A stretch of 64,000 nt of DNA from Trichodelitschia bisporula (lineage: Eukaryota > Ascomycota > Dothideomycetes > Phaeotrichales > Phaeotrichaceae): contig ML996693.1 of the NCBI GenBank assembly GCA_010356995.1, forward strand, positions 992,001-1,056,000, read 5' to 3'. Of this stretch, positions 29,630 through 42,492 are shown in pieces (within the stretch, counting starts at the first letter, position 1; each line of letters starts with the position of its first letter). The notes under the pieces were generated by a model. It saw nothing but the letters and a program-made list of their open reading frames with translations, ran no database searches and was not told where the DNA came from. The position numbers and the translations under genes were made by a program.

Positions 29630-30822
29630 ATGGATTCCTCCAATCCCTCGTCCGGAGCGCCGTCGCGTAGCGAAACACCGAATCCCGCAAATCGCTTCAC
29701 CTCGCAGAATGCGACAGCCGAAGACTTGCTCCGATCGCAAACTGTTGGCCTTGTCCAGCTCTCCGACTTCCGAAAGCGACGTGCCGAGGCGCTCGAGCAG
29801 AAAGAGAGAGAGGCGCATGATCTTGCATTGGGCAGGTTAAGCACTCCGGGCTCCGGTGCCTCTACACCACGCGACGGGTAAGTGCTAGGTGTTGTGGATG
29901 TGGCAATTGCTGACGGCTGAAGTACAGTCAACCGACGTCAAAACCGCTGAGGAAGAAAAAGAAGATTGCAAAAGGCAAGGTGTCATTTGGGTACGACGAT
30001 GAAGAGGAAGAGTCCGGCACATCGGCGGTCGCCACACCGCGCTCCAAAAGCCCCGAGAACGACACAGCGTCGAAGAAGAAACTGGGGCCCAATTCCGCGC
30101 TCGGTGTGATACCTAAGACGATGACGAAGTCGGCCCTTCTCCGTGAGGTCCAGCAGCGGGAGCAGCTGCGCAAGGAGTTCATGGCGATTCAGGAGGTTGT
30201 CAAAGCCACCGAAATTGCTATACCATTCGTGTTCTACGACGGTACGAACATCCCCGGAGGTATCTGCAGGGTCAAGAAAGGGGATTTTATCTGGTTCTTC
30301 CTGGACAAAGCCCGCAAGGTTGGCGCTGAGCTGGGAGTTGGTGGAGACAAGGGCCGGCGGGAATGGGCTAGAGTCAGCGTGGACGATCTCATGTTCGTTA
30401 GAGGCGAAATTATTCTCCCGCATGTAAGTTGTTTCGCTATAGAGTCTGAACGTCGCTTATTCCTGCAGCACCTCGATTTCTACTACTTCATCGTCAACAA
30501 GGTTGTGGGTTTCAGCGGCCTGATGTTCAGTTACTCGTCGGAACCCACCACAAAACCGGAGGTGACGAAGGAAACACCGTCCGATCTGTCGAACTACGAT
30601 CCTCTTTCGAAGCCGGGCAAGAAGGCTCCCGTGAAACAGATACCTGATGAAGAGCTGGAAGGTTTCAACGATGACCCGACAGTTACTAAGGTTGTCGATC
30701 GGCGGTGGTATGAACGAAACAAGCACATATTCCCAGCAAGTGTCTGGGAGGAGTTTGACCCAACAAAGGACTACACGAAGGGCATACGCAAAGACGCGGA
30801 AGGCAATACCTTTTTCTTCTGA
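29630..30822 (+). CDS. XAP5/FAM50 family nuclear protein
   Basis: Model: exons 29630-29877, 29928-30423 and 30469-30822, 365 residues. The C-terminal half is the XAP5 domain: IPFVFYDGTNIPGGICRVKK, then FIWFFLDKARKVGAELGVGG, RVSVDDLMFVRGEIILPH and HLDFYYFIVNKVVGFSGLMF. The N-terminal half is charged, with a basic KPLRKKKKIAKGK stretch that could be a nuclear signal and an acidic DDEEEES block. Family members are nuclear and linked to transcription or splicing and chromatin. Introns are 50 and 45 nt. Length is normal for the family. Confidence 0.9.
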
Positions 30823-31390
30823 TAATTGCGTACCGATGCAGCTGAATGTTATTGATACCCAGATAATGGAGGGCTGAGTTGACATGCCGAGGCAGCGGAA
30901 ACTGTCAATGATGAAATGATATTTGACTCTGAGTTGTCTCCCATGCAGGGTGGGAGGCCGTTGTTCTGCGTCGTCATAATATTAAAGCGGCCTCTGCGGC
31001 AAAGTTACTTAAATATCTGCTCCAATGCGCCTGCTTTTGCTTTTACTTTCGATAATCTCTGGATCACATCTTGAGACTCTAGCGGTACGAATAATAAAAA
31101 AAACCGCCCGTCCACGCGCACTTGATCTGTGTAAAAGCCAACCTGCCTAACCTGGCCAAGTTCGGAGTTCGGTGGTCGATTCCCGCGATCAGTCACGTGG
31201 AGGGTTGTTTGCGCGCGCGTCATATCGGACCCAAAGCTGCTGAAGTTTGCCGAGCGATAGACGATTCACCGCCGCCTCCAACCCTCACCGTCGCTCCTCG
31301 GGCTCCTGTCTCCTTCTATACACCATCTCCTTTCTCCTTACTGGCATGTATTAATAGATCGGTGCTACGTGTTTGTGCCCCTGTTCAACA
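30823..31390. other. Intergenic region XAP5 / MCH1
   Basis: It holds an A-run at about 31096-31103, a CACGTG palindrome at about 31195, and a CT-rich leader before the MCH1 start. No gene is seen. Confidence 0.5.
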
Positions 31391-33226
31391 ATGGCTTCGG
31401 CCAATAGTCACATCGACAAGCTCGACTTCCCACCTCCCGACGCCCGCAGACCGTTGCTTCAGGACGACAGGCTAGCGACTTCTGCTGATAGTAATACTAC
31501 GAGTAGGACGGGGAGCTTCTTCGAACAGGTCGCCGAGGGGATACAGGAGCGCGATCGGGCCAAGATGCAGCAGGAGGTCGCGCGGTTCGGCACCTTCGCG
31601 GTGGCCAACCTCATGTGGTATGTTTGTCACTATGTGCCATTGTGTTTGCGTTCTAACTGACCATGCAGCTTATGTGCCGGCTCGATAACCGCGTTCTCGC
31701 TCTACGGCCATCTCTTCATGTCCCACCTCAAGTACAGCCAGACCGCCGTCAACATCATATCCATCTCCGCCGAGCTCGCCCTGTACCTCCCCGTGCCCGC
31801 AGTTGGGTACCTGTGCGACCGCTACGGACCACGATTTCCCGCACTCATGGCGACAGTGCTCTTCGGCGTCGGATACCTAGTTGCAGCATTTGCCTACCGC
31901 AGCGGCCCGCCGGTATCGGCCGGGGGCACCGGGTGGCCGTTCTGGACGATGGTCGTCGCCTTCGTCGCCATCGGCACGGCTACGGCTAGTATGTATCTTG
32001 CGGCGGTATCGACGTGCGCGAAGAACTTCGGGCGCGGCAAGCATAAGGGCATGGCGCTAGCGATTCCGATTGCGGCGTTTGGGCTCAGCGGCATGTGGCA
32101 GAGCCAGATTGGTAGCCGGGTGCTGTATGAGCGAAAGCCGGACGGGACAAGGGGCGACGTGGATGTCTTTAAGTTCTTTGTTTTTCTGGCTTGCGCGCTT
32201 GTTGCGGTGGGATTGCTCGGTGCGGCGACGCTTAAGATCATGGATGAGGAGGAGATGATTGAGGAAGCTATCGACGAGCTCGAGCAGAGCGGCCTGCTGG
32301 ACGAGAGCGACTACCTGCGGCGCGCGGCGAATCGCCATGGCTACGGGACTATTTCACCAAACGACCTTTCCGAGTCCCAATTCGACTTCCTGCAAACCGA
32401 AGCCGAGATCCTAAAGCAGCGGGAGGCAGAAGAACGCGCCCGCAAGGAATGGCTCCTCAACGCCGAGACGCGGCGCTTCCTGTCCGACCGCACCATGTGG
32501 TGGCTCGCCGCTGGCTTCTTCCTCGTAACCGGGCCCGGCGAGGCCTTCATAAACAACATGGGCACCGTAATCGGCACGCTGTACCCGCCATCTTCCACAT
32601 CTCTCAAGCATCAAACCACAGCCGCAACCCACGTCTCCATCGTCGCCATAACTTCCACCATCTCGCGTCTCCTCACCGGCACCCTGACGGACATGCTCGC
32701 GCCCACCTTCGCCCCGCACCAGCACCGCCGCGGCCCCAACTCCCTCGCCTCCTCCCTTGCCACCCTCGAACTAGCCCCCAAACGCTTCGCCCTCTCCCGC
32801 GTCGTCTTCCTCCTCATCTTCGCCCTGCTCATGTCCTGTGGGCAAATCCTCCTCGCCTCAGGCGCAATCCAAAACCACGGCTCACGCTTCGGCATCGTCT
32901 CCGCACTGATCGGCGCGGGCTACGGCGCGGTCTTCAGCCTCACGCCCATTATCATCAGCGTGGTCTGGGGCGTTGAGAACTTTGGCACGAATTGGGGGAT
33001 TGTGGCGATGGTGCCGGCGGCGGGGGCGGCGGTTTGGGGGGTTGTGTATTCGGCGGTGTATCAGGCGGCGGCTGGGGGGGGAAGGGATCAGACGCTGTGT
33101 TATGGGGAAGGGTGCTATAGTCCGACGTTCTGGGCTATGGCGGTTAGTGTGTGGGTTGCGTGTGGGCTTTGGGGTTGGGCGTGGAGGGGGCCGGGGGGGT
33201 GGGCGAGGAGGGGGGTTGCGGTTTAG
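31391..33226 (+). CDS. mch1: MFS transporter, MCH1 type
   Basis: MCH1 belongs to the monocarboxylate-transporter-like MFS proteins; the substrate is unknown and yeast Mch1 is vacuolar. Model: exons 31391-31617 and 31669-33226, 594 residues. The intron falls at the start of the first membrane helix (VANLM-CLCAGSITAFSLYG). About twelve hydrophobic segments can be counted; the loop PAVGYLCDRYGPR between helices 2 and 3 is the MFS signature. A long hydrophilic loop of about 100 residues (residues roughly 260-350) separates the two halves. The C-terminus is short. It is convergent with BCD1, with stops 180 bases apart. Confidence 0.85.
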
Positions 33227-33404
33227 ATGGTCTTTTGAAGTTCTTTTGTCATGGGCGGGTATTTGTCAGGAGTTTAGGCGATTGAGGGCGCTTGGTTGTA
33301 ACTATGGGTTTTGTGGGTTTCGTGAGCACGAGCTCGAGTGCGGCATGGCGTGGCTGTTTATCTACTGTTTAAGATGTCTTTGCTGATTGAGTATGCGTGA
33401 GCTA

Positions 33405-34743
33405 TTAACCGCTGTTTTCGGCTGCATGCGTCTGAGTGCCCATCTCGTCATCTTCTGCATCCTGGACCACGACTACCGCGTTTTCGTCCACGATGGCAAG
33501 ATCCCCGTCAGCCCCGCCATGCCCCTCACTCGGCCCTTCCTCGTCAAGCTCCTCGCCCCTACTCCCCTCCCCACTCTGATCTTCCTCACTGGCTTCATCT
33601 TCGCTCTCATCATCCTCGCTGCTCTCCTCACTCTCTTCCTCTTCACTGCTGTCCTCATTGTCCTCAAACCCCTCCTCCCTCCAAGCCCGTCCCTCCAACA
33701 CCCCCCTCTCCTCCTCAGCAGGCACATTAGCAAGAATATAGCCCTCCACCTTTCCCCCGGCAACCTCCCCCGGCTCCTCCGCCAACACCACAATCGTGGG
33801 AAACGCAAGTACCGTCTGCCCGCGCAGCACGGCGTTCAAGCACGCCCCCTCCGGAATTGGAGACAGTATCGTACGCTTGCCGGTGATAGAAGGGTTGGGA
33901 GGGTGCGCGAGGTAGAGGTAGACCCTTTCCGAAGTCGGAGCGGCGGGCGTGACTTCGGTAGAGACTTCGGCTGGAACTGGAGCGTCGGCGTCGGGTACGT
34001 TCACATCGAGCGCTGCGGTATCGGAAGCGAGCGCGGAGACTGCCCCGCCCTCCTCCGATACCGGATTTCCTTGCTCCTCCCGCTTCGCTTTCTTGCCCTC
34101 CGTTCCCGCTTTCTCGGTGTCCAACCCCGCCCGCCTCGCATCACGCTTCGGCCTCTTAACCACAGTTTCATATGCCTTCTCCAAACTCGTCGTCTCATCC
34201 ACCTCCGCCAACCGGCGCTCGCCTTGCGGAAGACACCACTCCACCGTCCAAAGAAGCTTATGCGCGTTGGTCACACGCGTGCGATCCTCCCTCGCCCTCC
34301 CAATCCCCGCCGGAGGCTTAATCACCGTAACCCCCGCCTCGCGACACTTGTGCTCCAGCCTCCTCGCCGCCTTGACATTTTTGTATCCCGGCGTAGGAAT
34401 TACAGCTTCGGGGAGGGAGCGCTTGGAGCGTTCCCGTGCATCTTCGAGGCGTTTGAGGAAGTTGTAGTCGTGGTCTATTCCCGCAGCGGTGGCGAGCTCT
34501 TTGCGTGGTTTGTAGGCGGTTGCGTCGCGGATGCCGGTGCAGGAGGTGCGTGCTTTGTGGAGGGTTATGCAGGGGAGGGAGCAGGTCTTCGTGGAGCAGC
34601 GGGGGCAGGTGTAGCGGGGGGGTAGGGCATGGCTAGAGGGGGGTTAGCTTGAGTTTGTGTATGAAATTGTGGGGGCAGGCAGCTGGGAAGGAAGAGGGTG
34701 AGTACCAGATGCTGCAGAGAGTGGAGAGGGGCGCGTCGGCCAT
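33405..34743 (-). CDS. bcd1: Box C/D snoRNP assembly protein BCD1 (HIT zinc finger)
   Basis: BCD1 is needed for box C/D snoRNA accumulation in the nucleus. Model: exons 34743-34706 and 34632-33405, 421 residues. The first intron splits the zf-HIT finger: LCSIC from exon 1 joins HALPPRYTCPRC, then TKTCSLPCITLHK and TSC; the cysteines are at 10, 13, 22, 25, 30, 34 and 44 with His38. A conserved block follows (DHDYNFLKRLEDARER, CREAGVTVIKPPAGI, LLWTVEWCLP). The last 100 residues are very acidic with Glu/Ser/Asp runs. The intron branch point GCTAAC is clear. Confidence 0.88.
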
Positions 34744-37623
34744 AGCTGGTGGTGGTGGAGGATCTGCGGTGGTGGGGGTGATTGCGACGGAGATGGCCAC
34801 GCGGCGGTGGGGTGGGTGTGGATGTGGAGTGTGGGAGATTTCACGAGGAGGGAATGGTAAGTGGGTCGGCAATGACGTGGTACGAAGGGCATTCAATTGC
34901 AGTAGCACGTGGTGTAGTCCAAGAAGCGGATATCAAAGTCGCAGCATCACCGCGCAGGAACTTTTTCTCGCGCTGTCCGCACTCGCGACGCGGCTATCGT
35001 CGATCGGTCGTTCGCTTAAGCGCGCTAGACGCGCCCGCCAATCAGCGTCCAATCCAACTCCAAGGCTTCTTCCCGCTTTTCCTCCGGCACGGCTGGCTCC
35101 CGGACTCCCGCAACCGAAACACGGCAGGTTGCCAAGCGGTGTTACACTCCCCCTGAGGACGGGGAGGATGGAAACCTTATTGCCGCTGCTGGATGGGATT
35201 TGCTTGCTTTCGTGGAAGCGGGGATGAGGGGCGTGTAGAGAGTCATTATCCAACTTTGCTGAAGCTTCAGATCGACGATATGGTTCGCGGGAGGGGCGGT
35301 GGGGAGCGTTACGACTACGGACCCAACGGTGATGAGCGATTGCTTGTTCGCCTCCGGCTTCAGAGCTCGGACGACTACGAGCAGAGCAACAGGCAGAATG
35401 TGCATTCGCGCGTTTCGCGACGCAGCCAAGCGGATGTCTCCCGTCGTATCTCACCGCGCGCATGCTCATTACACCCAGAGTCCGCCCCCGCAAATCGCAA
35501 TTCCTGAACCACGACCGCGGCAACGGCAACGGAAGCGGGAGGGAGTTTTTTCAACTGTCGCGGCATGCATCCAGCTGCAGCGTTATTTAAAGTATACAAG
35601 AATATCACACGGGTGGCACGAATAATCCCCGGTTGTTCATCAGCGCCGCCAACCGTTGCTCGGCCTCTCAGTTTGTGAAGAGGGGGCGAGATAATGGACA
35701 CCCCTTGTTCGGTTTGCGCCGCTTCTACGCACGGCTCGCGTGGTGCGCGTGGCTTGCGCGGGTGGGTGGATCCTTGCGAGTGGGTGAGGGCGCGGGATGC
35801 GCGTTGGGGATTGGATTGGGGGGATGATTGAAGAAGAGCTGTTGCTGCGAGGCTGGGCTGAGATGTGGGAGCATTTGAACGTGAAGGAGTTTTACGGGTC
35901 TGTTCAGAGGATTGGAAGTACGGTAGGATCGGTAGCCCCGAGGTAAGGATTCTGCAGCATGCAGGCTGGCTTGCTCGCTCGCAGGCTGGCTTGCTCGCTC
36001 GCAGGCTCGCAGGCTCGCCTTTGGCAATTACTGCCGGCATATGCGCATGCAGCAGCGGAGTGTCTAGCCAACTTCCCCGCTAGCTTGTTTGCCTGCAGCG
36101 CGGGCTTGATGTTGCGTGCGGAGCGTTCCTGCATCATGCTTCCGCTGGATGCGTGCCCTGCGTGCGTCGTCGTCCGACGGGGTGGAAAGCTAATTTGTCA
36201 GAGGGGGCTTGGAGAGGCTTGAGAGGAGCGGTGGATGTTGGGGTGACAGGTGGACGGGTATTGTGGGTGAGAGGGTGAGGGCTTCAATTGTCATGCTCGA
36301 GTGTCATGCTTGCTTGCTCGTGGGAGCGGAGCGGGGTGGAGACGGGAAGGGAGGAAATGTGGGAGAAGAAGGTCTTGGGTGGCGTGTGGCTAGGCTGGAG
36401 AATGGAAGCACAGGATAAATTGCGTATGGGGATTGTGGTGTGTGATGAATGGCGTGCCTTTCTTTGACATATGATGGGGAGATAGGATTGAGAGAAGAGA
36501 TGATGAGTGTGGAGGTGGGTGTGGGTGACGGGTGGATTTACGGCGGGGATATTGAGACAAGATGACTTGTGAAAGTAGCAAGTTGCGGCGAAGACGAGGG
36601 GTATGGGAAGGAAGATGAGCGTATGGATCTCGCCAGCCCTTACCAACTTTCTCATGTTCCCAGCCTCCTCTCTTTATTTCTGTTGTCAAGTCTCCTTTCC
36701 ACCTGCCTTTCCCGTGCATGAACATATCACAACCCTCTACATCCGCAACTCTCTCTCCCCGGTGACCATGAAGAGAACAAAAAGAAGAGACTCGGCAGAC
36801 CTTCCACCCCCGGAAAAGCTAACTCGCGGTTGGCCTAGCAGTAGTGCCCAACCCCTGGACTGGGGCCGAAGTTGTGCGGTTTGTGGGAGTTGTGGCCTAG
36901 TTGTGCAGTAGTATGGCTTCAGCGTGGCCCGGTGTGGCCCAGTGTGGCCCCCCCTAAACAGTCTCCCCGTACCGTACCTGTCACCTCTGCACCTCTCATT
37001 GGCGGACAGACAGCCACCGTCATATCTCAGCCAATTGCATCCCTACCCGTCCGACGTCCAGGGTCATGCTTGCCCAGGCACTTTCCCAGGGGGGGTCAAA
37101 GCTCCCGTCCTTAACATTTCGCGTCGCTCCTTCTTCACTACTCTCTCCATCTCTTTCTCAGCCTCTCCTCCTAAACCTTCGGACTTCTTCTCCCTTTGCT
37201 GTTGTGTGTTGTCGCGAACTTGCTTGCTATCTTCAAAGCGAGTGGGTTGCTGCATTGCTATCAGCTTCCTGTTTATAACCTTTCCATCATATCAGCGCTT
37301 CGTCCCAACCACCCCCCCCAGCGTTGATGTTTTGTCTTAAGCCGTTGTAACTGTCCCCTTCATCTCGACAGTCGGGCAAACGGTCTTTACGAGTCACGCC
37401 TCACTTACACACCCTCAGTACATCTTTGATACCAGGTTCCCCTTCGGCCTGGAGCTGGTGGTCGACCCCGTCTGATATTCACTGGCTTTATCGTCCAATT
37501 GATCGGTCCGGTTATCAGGTCAATTCTCGCTTTTATGATCCGGCAGTAGCAGCATCGCTTCTCGTCTCTTCTGCCTTCGCTAGGCAACTTCGAACGACCA
37601 AAAACACCAACTCGTAATTCATC
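34744..37623. other. Gene-poor region, 2.9 kb
   Basis: It holds a 20-bp tandem repeat at 35961-36018 and pyrimidine-rich tracts at 36640-36780 and 37100-37330, which probably belong to the leader of the DENN gene. Several long frames cross it but have repeat-like or low-complexity content. No gene is supported. Confidence 0.5.
35961..36018 (+). repeat. 20-bp tandem repeat
   Basis: Two exact copies of GCAGGCTGGCTTGCTCGCTC at 35961 and 35981, followed by shorter GCAGGCTC units. Confidence 0.85.
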
Positions 37624-40562
37624 ATGGCCCCTTCGCTGAGCCTCCGTCCTCGCACCGGCGACCGTCCGCCAACCAGGGACCCGAATGCCGAGACAGGCCT
37701 CGTCATTCCCAGCCGGACGTCCTCGCTCCACTCCCGTATCACACAGCCTCTCCCGTCCACCCTCAACGTCAAGCCGGGCCAGCGGTCGCCCAAGACCCTC
37801 ACACATGCCTACATGGTGTGTGGCGTGGGCCGCGAGCCTTCGCAATGGGTCAAGGCTCCCCCTCCGAGCCAGGGGAAGATCCAGCACATGAAGGGTGCCG
37901 TCGGCCAGTTCTGGCTGCCGGAGATTCTGGGCAGTAGCCCGAGACTCGAACAGGATAACGAGATTGCGCGGTCACTTCATTCGGCCATGCGTGTAAGTCT
38001 CGTTCTGAGTGATTTGGGTGAATTTCATGTTAAACCGTTTAGGCCTGCTTCCCTCATGACGTAGAAATTTGCACTGGCAGGAGCCAACCGCACTGTGTTC
38101 ACCACTCTTTCGTTCTCCAGCAGGATTCGAGCCACACCCTATACGGCATTGCGCTGCGCGTGTGGTCGCGCGCCGACGAGAAGCGCGCCGAGACGATCCG
38201 CGACCTGCGGAAACGCACCGAGTCCGATTATTTCGACAACCCCGATGAGACGTACTGGATTCCGTACTGCCTGAGCTTCCTTTCGCGCTACCCGCTCTAC
38301 AACCTGCTCGGCGACTACCTGCGGGGCATGTGGATCCACTGGAACAAGGCGACGAACCTATTCCATGCCGAGGAGGTTTCGCGCATCCTCAGCTTCCCGG
38401 CCCCGAGACTGAATGACCTCGTCCGCATCGACATGAAGGACTACGCACTCTGCTACCAATTCCCCTCGTCCCCGACGGGGTTCCAGAACTTCGCCATGTG
38501 GCCGCTGTTCATGTGCCTTTCTATTCCCAATATAGTTGGCGTCATCGAAGCCGCCGTCTCCCCCACTCGCCGCATCATCTTCACCTCTCATTATCCCGCT
38601 ATGCTCACCATTGCTGCCGAAACGATTCGCTTCTGCGTGCGTGTCTACGAATGGAGTGGCCTGTACGTGCCCGTTGTGCACGCACGCCATGTGAAGGAGC
38701 TTGTCCAGGAGCCTGGGCCGTACATCCTTGGTGTGACGGCTGAGTGCCGCACGCTGTTCACGGCGCCGACGGATGCGCTTGTCATTGACCTTGACCGCAA
38801 CTTTGTGCTCACCTCGAGCCCGCCGACGGCTCTCAGCCAGGGCCAGCGCACGAAGATGATTACCCGCCTCACCCAAGCGCTCAACGGCGAAATTGCCCCG
38901 TCTGGCGTGCCGCAGCACCTGCGCTCGGCGTACGGCGGTGGGAAGCTCATTCCCGCCGGCCAGATCATCGTGATGCGTGGCGAGGTGGAGAGCATCCAGG
39001 ACCCGGACTGGTGGAACCAGGACTCGGTCATGGCCGTCATGGACCACGTGTGCGAGAAGCTGGGCCGCAACACGGGCCTCAAGGCCATGTTCGGCGGATC
39101 GGTGAAGAAACCGCTGATGACGAAGGTATCGATGCGGCACCTGAACGAGATTGTGCGCGAGCGCAACCAGTACTCGCGCGATGCCATGGAGGCGTGGCAA
39201 GACTTCATCAATCTCAAGGGTCGCATGGATACCGAGCTCACCAAGGTGTCGAAGCGGAACAACTTCCTCGTCGAGGAGCTCGAGAGCTGGAAGCAACAGT
39301 TCCTCAAATTCCAGGCCTTCGCCGAGGCACTCACCAAGGAGACCCAGGAACTCAAGGTCAAGATCGAGACGCACAAGCGCGAAAACCGTCGCCTTACCAA
39401 CCTCATCGATCAGCAGAAGGACGACGCGGCGCGCCTTACCGTGCGTCTGTCGGCGACGGAGAAGCAGCGCGACGATGCCCTCGAGGCGCTCGTTCTGCAG
39501 CAGGAGATTGCCGAGGAACTCGAGCGCGAGCGGAAGCGCAACAAGAAGGAGATGGCGGCGCTACAGCACACAAGCGCGACTCTCCTCCGGCAACGCGACG
39601 AGGCCCAGCGCGTGGTCCTGCACCTGCGCGCGCTCATCGACGGCCAGGCGCACCACATGGAGCACATTGTCAAGTCCTTGTCAACCGCTCCCGAGCTGTC
39701 GGACTACATCGAGGAGGGCTTCGACGATCTCGAGGAGGAAGAGGAGGAGAACGCCTCCTCGGTTGGCGAGCCTCAGCTCTCCCCCGTGCCGAAGGACGAC
39801 GTCGAGGTCGGCAAGATCCGTGGCGTGCCCGGCGTGCACAGCCGCGACGGCAGCCGGTCCTTCAGCCGCGCGTCCACTGTCGATGCCAAGCACATCGAAG
39901 GCGAAGACGTCACCCCCGACATGGAAGACCGCCTGCTCAACAACCCGATCAGCCGTAAGCGGTTGAGCCAGCTTAGCATGGCTGATGTCGCGGATCGCCA
40001 TCTGCGCGACAAGACTGATGCGATCGCCTACATCATCCGTAATATCAGCGAGCAGTGCGCCGCCGCGGTCGAGGGCCTCCAGCTCGCGCAGCGGGCCGAC
40101 AGCGAAGGCGAGGAGCGCCCCGCGAGCCGCGAGAAGAAGGTGCGGCTGTCTCTGCAGCAGCACAAGCGCGAACGCGCCGTGTCTGCCGGGAGCGACGCTA
40201 GCGGCGCGAGTGCTGCGGGAAAGTCGACGATGCAAGGGAGCGAGTACGGCGAGGAAGAAGGGAGCTACCTCGCCCCCGGCGACCGTGCGAGCAGCGTCCC
40301 GCCCACGCCGGACCTGATCCACAATAGGAGCAGTACGAGCATGAGCATGGCGAGCAGCAGCACGACGCCGGAGCGGCATAGCGTGCACACGTTCAAGGGC
40401 CCAGAGGAGGTGGCTGAGACGCGCATTGTGGAGGATGAGGGGGACCTGCAGTACCATGAGCAACAGCGCGATGTGGATATGGAGATGGGGCAGAAGTTTG
40501 CGAAGGATGTTACGAGGGGGCAGGGACGGAGAGAGGTTGCGAGGAGTCGGTTGGGGATGTAG
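37624..40562 (+). CDS. DENN-domain protein with C-terminal coiled coil
   Basis: DENN domains are exchange factors for Rab GTPases in membrane traffic. Model: exons 37624-37992 and 38043-40562, 962 residues. The intron is supported because splicing restores ACFPHDVEICTG and HHSFVLQQDSSHTLYGIALR in frame. The core DENN block is MWPLFMCLSIPNIVGVIEAA, then RRIIFTSHYPAMLTIAAETI and LYVPVVHARHVKELVQEPGP, with ALVIDLDRNFV after it. From about residue 510 to 700 the chain is heptad-rich coiled coil, then an acidic and Ser-rich tail of about 260 residues. No membrane segment is seen. Fungal proteins with this layout exist but I cannot name the Rab partner. Confidence 0.83.
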
Positions 40563-41464
40563 GGGGCTTGTGATCTAAGAGTGGGATTTGAGGGTATGTA
40601 AACGCGGTCCGCCTCACGGCTTTGGCGGCGGGCCGGCTTTTTTTTCTTGTGGATACCTAGCCCCCGGGAAATATCTCTTTGCCTGAGTACGAAGGGCGTT
40701 GGCGTTTGGGATTCTTGGCTGTTAGGAAAGCTTTTGCGTATGCTTTTTAGTTGGGTGCGTGCGAGTTTTCGCTTCTTACATCGCCCGTCTCGTCCTCTCT
40801 TGCTTGTGTGTTTTGCGAACTTCTTTGGTGAAGTGATGAAGCGGTTTTGGGTGCTGTGCCAGTTAAGGGGGTGGAGGAGGATATGGGCATGAGTGGCTTG
40901 TGAGGGGCCTGTAGCTAGGGTTATATGGAGGCTTATTGCATTTGTAATTGGTCTTCTTTGGCAATCTTGGATGTGTTGTGCATGATCTACCTGTGAGTGA
41001 TGGTTGAAATTGACGTCTCGAACTACATGTCAAACGTGATGCCCGCCATCTGGTTGTAGTCTAGACCCTTAACCCTCATCGTCGCCTGCAGCTGAAGTGA
41101 GCTCCCTCCCCTTGGAATCCGTGAAAGGCGTAGGGTCTCCCCATACTCGACGCTGTTTTAAGGGAGACTCGGTCGTCCCGGGAGGGAGAGGTAGCGGAGA
41201 TGTCGAACTCTCGAGTGGCTACGCGAGGCTGTGCAAGGCTGAATCTGGGTGGATGTGATGTAACCTTAGACATGAGGCAGGAGCGTTATGCCAGCAAGGA
41301 GCATAGGAGGATACTTGGTATTGTGTATTTAGTCTCGAGAGTCTCTTCTTCCCTTCTTCCCCTTGTCCTTTATCAAACTCTTCACTTTACACCGCTACCA
41401 TTGTTCGCGTCAAAGCCTGTACTCCATTACAAGACCAGTATCCACAATTTTGCCATCGCCCCAC
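40563..41464. other. Convergent intergenic region DENN / SDR
   Basis: A 900-bp stretch between two stop codons with a T-run at about 40638-40646. Only short frames of no recognisable content are present. Confidence 0.5.
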
Positions 41465-42492
41465 CTACGCCAACTTCCCCGGCACAAACGGATGCCCGGC
41501 ACTCAACCCCCCACACACGGGAATCGCCTGCCCATTAACATAACTCGCCTCATCACTCGCCAGAAATAACACCACCCGCGCCACCTCATCCGCGACCCCG
41601 CCCCTCCTCAACGGATTCAGCTGCCCGATCTTCCGATCCGTGCCCCGCGCCCGCGCCATCTCGTACATCGGCGCCGTCATCCCCGTCTCAATGATACCGG
41701 GACAGATGGCGTTGGCCCGGATTCCGGTGCCGGCGAGCTGGTACGCGATGGTTTGCATGAGGGACACGACGGCGGCCTTTGAGGCGGAGTAGTCGGACCC
41801 GCCGGCGTTGGACCGGATACCGGCTACGGAGGCGGTGCCGATGATGCTGCCGGACGGGTACGGCTTGTTGGCGGTCATGGCGCGGGCGGCGTGTTTGGCG
41901 GCGAGGAAGACGCTGCCCACGTTAACCGCATGCCTGGTACTCCTCCCCGGTGCCCGGACTCACCTCAAGGTATTAACCTTCATCATCCGCATAAACTCGT
42001 CCACACTCGTCTCCGTAAAGATTTTCCCGCCACTAATACCCGCGTTCGCAAAGAACACATCCAGCCGTCCATACATCTTCACCGCCTCATCTACCACCCC
42101 CTTCACACCCTCCTCATCACTCGCATCGAATTGGCGCGTATGAACCTCAGTCCCGGGGTACAGGCTCGTGATCTCGCGCTTATGATGCGCGAGGAGATCA
42201 CCCGCGAAATCGCACAAAAAGATGGCTTTGGCTCCATTCCGCGCGAATTGGTGTGCGGTGGCGCGGCCGATGCCCAGGGCAGAGTTGGCGCCGGTTATGA
42301 CACAGATCTTATCCTTCATCCGGCTGGGGGTATTAGATGAGGTTGGTGATGAGAGGGGGAAGCTCACGGCCCAGCAGACTCTCCAGCAACACTCCGCACG
42401 CGCGGCACGCCCTCGAAGGAGTCCGCGGGCGGGAAGCCCTCGACGAGGATCTGGCTGAGCGCGGGGGGCGCGCGCTTGGGGGCTGCGGTCAT
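41465..42492 (-). CDS. Short-chain dehydrogenase/reductase
   Basis: An NAD(P)-dependent oxidoreductase of the classical SDR family; substrate unknown. Model: exons 42492-42368, 42323-41964 and 41912-41465, 310 residues. The Rossmann motif is VITGANSALGIGRAT, with an extra Ala-Leu inside the usual TGxxxGIG spacing. NAG is in VFFANAGISG, the catalytic Ser in IIGTASVAGI, and YxxxK in SDYSASKAA. The tail EASYVNGQAIPVCGG is typical. An N-terminal extension of about 43 residues precedes the Rossmann fold and is encoded by the first exon. Introns are 44 and 51 nt. Confidence 0.85.

Noticed and set aside
31130-31210. GGTGGTCGATTCCC resembling a tRNA B-box
   Set aside because: No matching A-box or cloverleaf could be drawn.
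35375-36040. Minus-strand frame of 221 codons
   Set aside because: Its first part is a translated 20-bp tandem repeat (Ala-Ser-Gln-Pro units) and the rest is unrecognised.
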